Shown: positions 5,327 to 9,563 of the stretch, in pieces
Numbering within the stretch: the stretch's first letter is position 1
Layout: each line of letters starts with the position of its first letter
NCBI GenBank assembly: GCA_020200995.1
Contig: JAIVHQ010000232.1
Location: forward strand, 1-9,563
DNA: 9,563 nucleotides
Source: Flavobacteriales bacterium
GTDB taxonomy: Bacteria > Bacteroidota > Bacteroidia > Flavobacteriales_D > Cryomorphaceae
Reading direction: 5' to 3'
Notes under the pieces: model-generated
The model's database searches: none
Seen by the model: the letters and a program-made list of their open reading frames with translations, nothing else
Told to the model about the DNA's origin: nothing
Program-made: the position numbers and the translations under genes

Positions 5327-6115
5327 ATGAACCGCCTCTCCTCATTCGCTTGCCTGGTCGTGCTTTGTATTTTTTGCGGAAGCAAAATGCAGGCGCAGGT
5401 ATTCGACTTCGGCGCATCGTACGCCATGAATGTGCCTCTGGGTGAGATGGGCCAATCGATGGACAATATCCACTCTTTTCACTTTGAGGGCACGGCGCAA
5501 TTTGACAGAATGCCCGTGGCCATCGGGCTGGGTTTTCAGTTGGGGCGGTACGACCGCCACAAATCCGACATCGATTTTGAAATCGAGGAAAATGCATTTA
5601 TCCGCGCTCCCCTGATTGTCAACCACCGCTACACCATGATCAGCATTCCCGTGCGCTACACCTTCCTGCCTCCGGGGCCTGTGGTGCCCTACGCCATAGT
5701 GAGGGCGAGTCTTGGCCTGTTCAGTTCGAATGCCCAGGTACGCGACCCCGATGTGGACCAGGGCACGGAGGGCATTGTCAACCTCTTTGAGGAAAACCTC
5801 CACTCCTATGGCACTTTTGTGCTCACAGCCGGCGTTGGCGCTCGGCTCGACCTGGCCGACATCTTTGGCCGCTTCAACCACAACCGCTTCTTTATCGACG
5901 TCGAAGTGGCTTACCTGGCAGGGGGACCCCCGTCTTTTGCCTTTTCCGCGAGGGAAGGCAGCACGCGCTCGGGTGAAGGCGTCGACCCCGAAGAGGCCGG
6001 ATATGAACTGATCGATCACGGGTACCACACCACCGAAAAATTCACGGAACGCCTCTCCATGCTCTCGCTGCGTGTGGGTGCGGTGTACCGCTTTGACGTG
6101 GCTGCGGGCAGATAG
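5327..6115 (+). CDS. Secreted outer-membrane beta-barrel-like protein, function unknown
   Basis: The 262-residue product opens with a Sec signal peptide (MNRLSSFACLVVLCIFCGSK, cleavage likely after MQA near residue 23, leaving QVFDFGASYA). The mature part alternates polar and hydrophobic residues in short segments separated by glycine, proline or charged turns (GFQLGRYD, YTMISIPVRYTFLP, VPYAIVRASLGLFS, TFVLTAGVGARLDL, FFIDVEVAYL, SLRVGAVYRFDV). This suggests a small porin-like outer-membrane barrel of the kind common in Bacteroidota. There is no lipobox, no OmpA-like peptidoglycan domain and no type IX sorting tail. The protein ends VAAGR rather than on an aromatic residue. The ATG at 5327 is the only start that keeps the signal peptide intact. 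No Shine-Dalgarno site is close; AAGGAG at 5291-5296 is too far away. It is the first conserved-looking gene after the repeat island. Barrel assignment is by pattern only. Confidence 0.75.
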   Translation: MNRLSSFACLVVLCIFCGSKMQAQVFDFGASYAMNVPLGEMGQSMDNIHSFHFEGTAQFDRMPVAIGLGFQLGRYDRHKSDIDFEIEENAFIRAPLIVNHRYTMISIPVRYTFLPPGPVVPYAIVRASLGLFSSNAQVRDPDVDQGTEGIVNLFEENLHSYGTFVLTAGVGARLDLADIFGRFNHNRFFIDVEVAYLAGGPPSFAFSAREGSTRSGEGVDPEEAGYELIDHGYHTTEKFTERLSMLSLRVGAVYRFDVAAGR

Positions 6116-6218
6116 ATTTCCGGCCCTGCGCATTTGATGACCTGTCTGGTTTCGAGACATTTTTCAATTCTTAGTTTTTTTTATCGTGTGTTTCTTACAC
6201 TATTTCCCGAAATTGGGC

Positions 6219-6227
6219 CATATTTGC
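6219..6227 (+). promoter_or_regulatory. Possible -7 box of the acyl-CoA ligase gene
   Basis: CATATTTGC differs from TAnnTTTGC at one position and lies 27 bases before the ATG at 6254. No good -33 element is visible. It supports the internal ATG as start, since the longer frame from 6134 would begin upstream of the promoter. Confidence 0.35.
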
Positions 6228-6253
6228 CATTAATCAACCCTAATCAGGAACCT

Positions 6254-8017
6254 ATGCAAGCCGATAAGACGCGTCTCTTTGATTTCATTTTTCACCAACT
6301 CAAGCACTTTCCCAAAAAAGATTCCCTGGCGGGAAAAGTGAACGGAAAGTGGGAAAAATATTCCACCCGAGAAGTCATCGATACCGCCAACGCCCTGAGC
6401 ACAGGCCTGCTAAAACTCGGAGTCAAACCCGGCGACAAGGTCGCCATCATCGCCAACAATCGTCCCGAATGGGTGATCACCGACCTGGCCATTCTGCAGA
6501 TCGGCGCCATCAATGTACCCGTGTACCCCACGATCAGCGAAAATGACTACAAGTTTATCTTCAACGATGCTGAGGTGAAAATCGCATTTGTAAGCGATGT
6601 CGAACTCTTCGAAAAGGTGAGCAATATCAAAGCAGAAGTGCCGACGCTCCAAGCGACATTCAGCTACAACGAAGTGCCCGGCGCCAAAAACTGGCGCAGC
6701 CTTCTTGAAAAAGATGTCGAGCTTGAGGCCATCGAAAAACTACGTGCCGATGTAAAACCTGAAGACCTCGCCACACTCATCTACACCTCCGGTACCACCG
6801 GTACCCCCAAAGGGGTCATGCTTTCGCATAAAAATGTGGCCAGCAACACCATCTCGAGCAAGGAGCGCCTGCCGGTAGACAGCACCGGAAAGGGCGTGAG
6901 CTTCCTGCCGCTCTGCCACATCTACGAGCGAATGATCATCTACTTATACTGCTATACCGGGGTATCGCTCTACTTTGCCGAGTCTTTGGATACCATCGGC
7001 GACGACATTCGCGACGTGCGGCCCAACGTATTTACGGCAGTGCCCCGCCTGCTGGAAAAAGTCTACGACAAGATCGTGGCCAAAGGCGCTGAGCTCTCGG
7101 GCATCAAAAAAAGCCTCTTCTTCTGGGCGGTGAGCATCGGTGAGAAATTCGAGCCTTACGGCCAAAATGGGCCCTGGTACGAGCTCAAGCTAAAGATAGC
7201 GCGAAAGCTCATTTTCAGCAAATGGCAGGAAGCCCTGGGCGGAAATGTGCAGGCCGTAGCCAGCGGAAGCGCCGCCTTAAATCCCCGCCTGGCGCGGATC
7301 TTCAACGCCGCCGGCATCCCCATCCTCGAAGGCTATGGCCTCACGGAAACCTCGCCGGTGATCAGTGTAAACCAACTGGAAAACAACGGACTTAAAATCA
7401 CCACCACCGGACGCCCCATCGCCGATGTACACGTGAAAATAGCCGAAGACGGAGAGATCCTCGTCAAAGGCCCCAACGTGATGATGGGCTACTACAAGCG
7501 GCCGGACCTGACGGACCAGGTCATCGACAAGGACGGGTGGTTTCACACGGGCGATATCGGCGAAATGGTGGACGGACAGTTTTTGCGCATCACCGACCGC
7601 AAGAAGGAGATTTTCAAGACCTCGGGAGGAAAGTACATCGCTCCTCAGATCATGGAAAACAAATACAAGGAGAGCCGCTTCATTGAGCAAATCATGGTGA
7701 TCGGCGAAAACCGCAAGCACCCCGCCGCACTGATTGTGCCCGCCTATGAATTTCTCGAAGAGTGGTGCAAACGAAAGGGCGTCAAGTACAGTTCGCGCGA
7801 GGAGATGCTGAAGCACCCCGACGTGATCGCCCGCTACCTCGAAGAGATCGACGAGAAAAATCAGAATTTCGGAAAGTGGGAGCAGGTCAAAAAATTTGAA
7901 TTGCTCAGCGAAGAATTCTCCATCGCAAACAAGGAAGTCACCCCCACGCTCAAGCTAAAGCGAAAGGTGATCAAGGACAAATACAGAGATCTCATTGACT
8001 CAATTTACGGCGAGTGA
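6254..8017 (+). CDS. Long-chain fatty acid--CoA ligase (AMP-forming)
   Basis: This enzyme activates free long-chain fatty acids to acyl-CoA through an acyl-adenylate, feeding beta-oxidation or lipid synthesis, usually at the inner face of the membrane. The 587 residues show the full ANL-superfamily motif set: P-loop YTSGTTGTPKGVMLSHKN (177-194), the adenine/acyl-site motif GYGLTETSP (360-368), HTGD (431-434), the hinge and ribose-binding stretch ITDRKKEIFKTSGGKYIAP (446-464), and the C-terminal lysine motif TPTLKLKR (563-570). The TPTLKLKR ending and the insertion around LSGIKKSLFFWAVSIGEKFE are typical of the long-chain acyl-CoA synthetase branch rather than acetyl-CoA synthetase. An ATG at 6134 would add 40 residues, but these (LSFFYRVFLTLFPEIG and so on) precede the putative -7 box and do not resemble the family. 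MQADKTRLFDFIFHQLKHFP from 6254 is the natural N-terminus. The chain-length preference cannot be read from the sequence. Confidence 0.93.
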   Translation: MQADKTRLFDFIFHQLKHFPKKDSLAGKVNGKWEKYSTREVIDTANALSTGLLKLGVKPGDKVAIIANNRPEWVITDLAILQIGAINVPVYPTISENDYKFIFNDAEVKIAFVSDVELFEKVSNIKAEVPTLQATFSYNEVPGAKNWRSLLEKDVELEAIEKLRADVKPEDLATLIYTSGTTGTPKGVMLSHKNVASNTISSKERLPVDSTGKGVSFLPLCHIYERMIIYLYCYTGVSLYFAESLDTIGDDIRDVRPNVFTAVPRLLEKVYDKIVAKGAELSGIKKSLFFWAVSIGEKFEPYGQNGPWYELKLKIARKLIFSKWQEALGGNVQAVASGSAALNPRLARIFNAAGIPILEGYGLTETSPVISVNQLENNGLKITTTGRPIADVHVKIAEDGEILVKGPNVMMGYYKRPDLTDQVIDKDGWFHTGDIGEMVDGQFLRITDRKKEIFKTSGGKYIAPQIMENKYKESRFIEQIMVIGENRKHPAALIVPAYEFLEEWCKRKGVKYSSREEMLKHPDVIARYLEEIDEKNQNFGKWEQVKKFELLSEEFSIANKEVTPTLKLKRKVIKDKYRDLIDSIYGE

Positions 8018-8058
8018 GCAGTTGGGTAAACAGTTGAGGGAAAGCGGTAAATTTTGAC

Positions 8059-8066
8059 GATCTTTG
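8059..8066 (+). promoter_or_regulatory. Possible -7 box of the SCO gene
   Basis: GATCTTTG differs from TAnnTTTG at one position. It ends 48 bases before the ATG at 8115 and overlaps a TTG (8064) that could begin a longer frame. If it is used, the longer start is not transcribed. A TTG at 8034-8036 is 22 bases upstream, slightly far for a -33 element. Confidence 0.3.
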
Positions 8067-8114
8067 TGTCAACAATCCCTCAACGGAGGCGTTCTTTTCC
8101 CAAATACTACTCGA

Positions 8115-8792
8115 ATGAAACCGCGTCCCTGGCTCGTGACCATCTTAATCTTTGCGGGCATTCTACTCATCGGAATGGCCATAGCTTTCCCCCTGCTCAA
8201 GGAGGAGAGAAAACTGAAGGTGTACCAACCCTCGGACGTAAACCCCCGATTGGTGGATGAGTCGAAGCGAGGCGTGCGCGAGGACCACACCATCGCAGAT
8301 TTCACCCTGATCAACCAGCTCGGCGACACCGTGACTCAGGCCAACTTCGAAGGCAAGGTCTATGTGGCCGACTTCTTCTTCGCTACCTGCCCCACGATTT
8401 GCCCCGTGATGAGCAGCAATGTGTCACTGCTCCAAACATATTTCAAGCAGTATGAAGACGTGAAGTTCCTCTCCCACTCCGTGACCCCCGAAATGGACTC
8501 GGTGGAAGTACTCGCTGCCTATGGTGAAGACTATGGCGCCATCCCTCAAAAATGGATCCTAGCCACCGGTGACAAAAAGCACATTTACGAACTCGCCCGC
8601 AAGAGCTATTTTGCAGTGCTTGACGAAGGTGATGGCGGTGTTCAGGATTTCATCCACACCGAAAATTTTGTCCTCGTCGATCCCAAAAAACGCATCCGCG
8701 GCTTTTACGACGGCACCAGCGACAACGACATCGCCAGGCTCAAAGACGACATTAAGCTGCTGCTTAAAGAATCCTTTCCGGAAAAATTTTGA
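8115..8792 (+). CDS. SCO1/SenC-family copper chaperone or thiol protein
   Basis: SCO proteins are membrane-anchored thioredoxin-fold proteins that deliver copper to, or reduce the cysteines of, the CuA site of cytochrome c oxidase. The 225-residue product has an N-terminal membrane anchor (residues about 7-28, LVTILIFAGILLIGMAIAF) and the metal/redox motif C92-P-T-I-C96 within FFFATCPTICPVM. The conserved distal histidine is H181, in DFIHTENFVLVDP. SHSVTPEMDSVEVLAAYGE and WILATGD follow the usual family order. All three copper ligands (two Cys, one His) are present. The ATG at 8115 gives a standard anchor (MKPRPWLVTI). A TTG at 8064 would add 17 residues of no clear character. No cytochrome oxidase gene is in the window. 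A more general role in thiol or oxidative-stress defence is possible. Confidence 0.9.
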   Translation: MKPRPWLVTILIFAGILLIGMAIAFPLLKEERKLKVYQPSDVNPRLVDESKRGVREDHTIADFTLINQLGDTVTQANFEGKVYVADFFFATCPTICPVMSSNVSLLQTYFKQYEDVKFLSHSVTPEMDSVEVLAAYGEDYGAIPQKWILATGDKKHIYELARKSYFAVLDEGDGGVQDFIHTENFVLVDPKKRIRGFYDGTSDNDIARLKDDIKLLLKESFPEKF

Positions 8793-8813
8793 TCGCCGTG
8801 CGCACCGTTACAG

Positions 8814-8830
8814 GGCCCGTCACTCGGGCC
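8814..8830. terminator. GC-rich hairpin after the SCO gene
   Basis: GGCCCG (8814-8819) and CGGGCC (8825-8830) form a perfect 6-bp stem with a 5-base loop, 22 bases after the SCO stop. No T-run follows, so it is a weak intrinsic terminator at best. It also sits just upstream of the methyltransferase -7 box, overlapping the expected -33 region. Confidence 0.4.
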
Positions 8831-8842
8831 GCGTGTATTGCT

Positions 8843-8851
8843 TAACTTTGC
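8843..8851 (+). promoter_or_regulatory. -7 box of the O-methyltransferase gene
   Basis: TAACTTTGC is an exact TAnnTTTGC match 19 bases before the TTG start at 8870, implying a very short leader. The usual -33 position is occupied by the GGCCCG hairpin rather than a clear TTG. Confidence 0.5.
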
Positions 8852-8869
8852 AGCTAAAACCCCACCGCA

Positions 8870-9520
8870 TTGGAATTTCTCGATCCGGCACTCGATGATT
8901 ACGTAGCCAAGAGCACCACGGCAGAGCCCGATGCCCTGCACAAACTCAACCGTGAGACCCACCTCAAAGTGCTGCAGCCGCGCATGCTTTCGGGCCACAT
9001 TCAGGGCCGCGTGCTCAGCATGCTCTCGCACATGATTCGTCCCGAGCGCATCCTCGAGATCGGCACCTACACGGGCTACTCGGCCATCTGCCTTGCCGAA
9101 GGGCTCCGCGAAGGCGGCCGCCTCGACACCATCGACATCAATGAAGAGCTGCAGCCCATGGTCGAAAAATACCTCGCCCTGACCGAAAATACAGAGCGCA
9201 TCCGCATGCACATCGGCCCGGCGCTCGAAGTGATCGACACCCTCGAAGTCCCCTTCGACATCGTCTTTATCGACGCCGACAAAATCAACTACATCAATTA
9301 CTATGAGGCCGTATTCGAAAAGCTCCGCCCCGGCGGCTACATCATCGCCGACAATGTGCTCTGGAGCGGGAAAGTGATCGACGAATCCGAAATCGCCGAA
9401 GACCCCGATACCGCCGCACTCGTGGAGTACAACCGCTTTGCGCGGGCCGACGAACGCACCGAAAATGTCCTTTTCCCGGTAAGGGACGGACTGATGATCT
9501 CCAGAAAAAAACCATTGTGA
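8870..9520 (+). CDS. Class I SAM-dependent O-methyltransferase (caffeoyl-CoA OMT-like)
   Basis: The 216-residue protein matches the small cation-dependent O-methyltransferase family (catechol/caffeoyl-CoA type), which transfers a methyl group from S-adenosylmethionine to a hydroxyl group on a catechol-like substrate; bacterial substrates are mostly unknown. The SAM-binding motif I is LEIGTYTGYSA (62-72), the second acidic motif is LDTIDINEE (85-93), and FIDADK (133-138) and ADNVLWSGK (160-168) supply the metal ligands D135, D161 and N162. The start is a TTG at 8870. An in-frame stop at 8855-8857 excludes anything much longer, and the first downstream ATG would remove about 38 residues including the family's N-terminal helix. 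EFLDPALDDYV is a typical N-terminus. Its stop overlaps the GTG of the next gene by four bases, so the two are probably co-translated. Confidence 0.92.
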   Translation: MEFLDPALDDYVAKSTTAEPDALHKLNRETHLKVLQPRMLSGHIQGRVLSMLSHMIRPERILEIGTYTGYSAICLAEGLREGGRLDTIDINEELQPMVEKYLALTENTERIRMHIGPALEVIDTLEVPFDIVFIDADKINYINYYEAVFEKLRPGGYIIADNVLWSGKVIDESEIAEDPDTAALVEYNRFARADERTENVLFPVRDGLMISRKKPL

Positions 9521-9563
9521 ACACCCCTCCCATCGATCTCCGCAGCGACACCGTAACCAAGCC
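9517..9563 (+). CDS. N-terminus of low-specificity L-threonine aldolase (cut by window end)
   Basis: The GTG at 9517 overlaps the methyltransferase stop as GTGA and opens a frame reading VNTPPIDLRSDTVTKP up to the window edge. IDLRSDTVTKP is the near-invariant N-terminus of PLP-dependent low-specificity L-threonine aldolases, which cleave L-threonine and allo-threonine to glycine and acetaldehyde. Only 15 complete codons are visible, so catalytic residues cannot be checked. An ATT at 9514 is the only other nearby start and is rarer. The four-base overlap suggests an operon with the methyltransferase. Confidence 0.8.
   Translation, partial: MNTPPIDLRSDTVTK

Noticed and set aside
5342..6160. 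272-codon minus-strand frame opposite the outer-membrane protein
   Set aside because: The forward frame has a clear signal peptide and barrel-like pattern. The reverse frame is His/Val/Ala-rich, as expected for a complement of a coding strand.
6168..6184. Poly-T run as a terminator for the outer-membrane protein gene
   Set aside because: No stable stem-loop precedes the T-run (TTCTTAGTTTTTTTT), so a terminator is not supported.
8019..8040. Direct repeat CAGTTGGG / CAGTTGAGG after the acyl-CoA ligase
   Set aside because: It is a single short pair of about 7 bases, within what chance would give, and is not related to the island repeats.

Overview
This is a chromosomal window from a GC-rich member of the Bacteroidota. 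Three things point there: -7 boxes of the form TAnnTTTG(C) sit just upstream of several genes (262-270, 8843-8851, minus strand 4442-4449), Shine-Dalgarno sites are weak or absent, and the gene families (single-domain Ppx/GppA protein, TPTLKLKR-type long-chain acyl-CoA ligase, SCO protein, secreted barrel-like protein) fit. I cannot place it below phylum; a Flavobacteriales-like or Saprospirales-like lineage is a guess.

Layout. Positions 1-39 hold the first 13 codons of a minus-strand secreted protein. A divergent promoter region of about 260 bp follows. Next come valS (303-2936, valyl-tRNA synthetase) and a Ppx/GppA phosphatase gene that starts on a TTG overlapping the valS stop (2933-3856), so the two look co-transcribed. 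From 3857 to 5326 there is an accessory-looking island. It holds a small minus-strand nucleotidyltransferase (4122-4436), a divergent 70-residue small protein (4620-4832), a decayed second copy of the ppx 3' end (4829-4900), and a family of palindromic repeats built on the core CTCCGCTGCAT. After the island come a secreted, probably outer-membrane protein (5327-6115), a long-chain acyl-CoA ligase (6254-8017), a SCO/SenC copper/thiol protein (8115-8792), a class I SAM O-methyltransferase (8870-9520), and the first codons of a low-specificity threonine aldolase (from 9517, cut by the window end).

The housekeeping genes are ordinary. The island is the part worth attention. The last 57 bases of ppx plus the next 93 bases (3800-3949) occur again, without gaps and about 79% identical by hand count, exactly 1044 bases downstream (4844-4993). 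The duplicated coding part still reads in frame to the same KG-stop but has no gene in front of it. The duplicated unit leads into a near-perfect 27-bp inverted repeat (3936-3962 / 4007-4033) whose relatives recur at 4507-4543 and 5097-5218. So a nucleotidyltransferase and a small protein sit between two copies of a gene's 3' end and several large hairpins. This could be an old tandem duplication, or the scar of a small cassette that integrated at the ppx 3' end. I see no integrase, transposase or HEPN toxin partner, so I do not claim a complete defence or toxin-antitoxin system.
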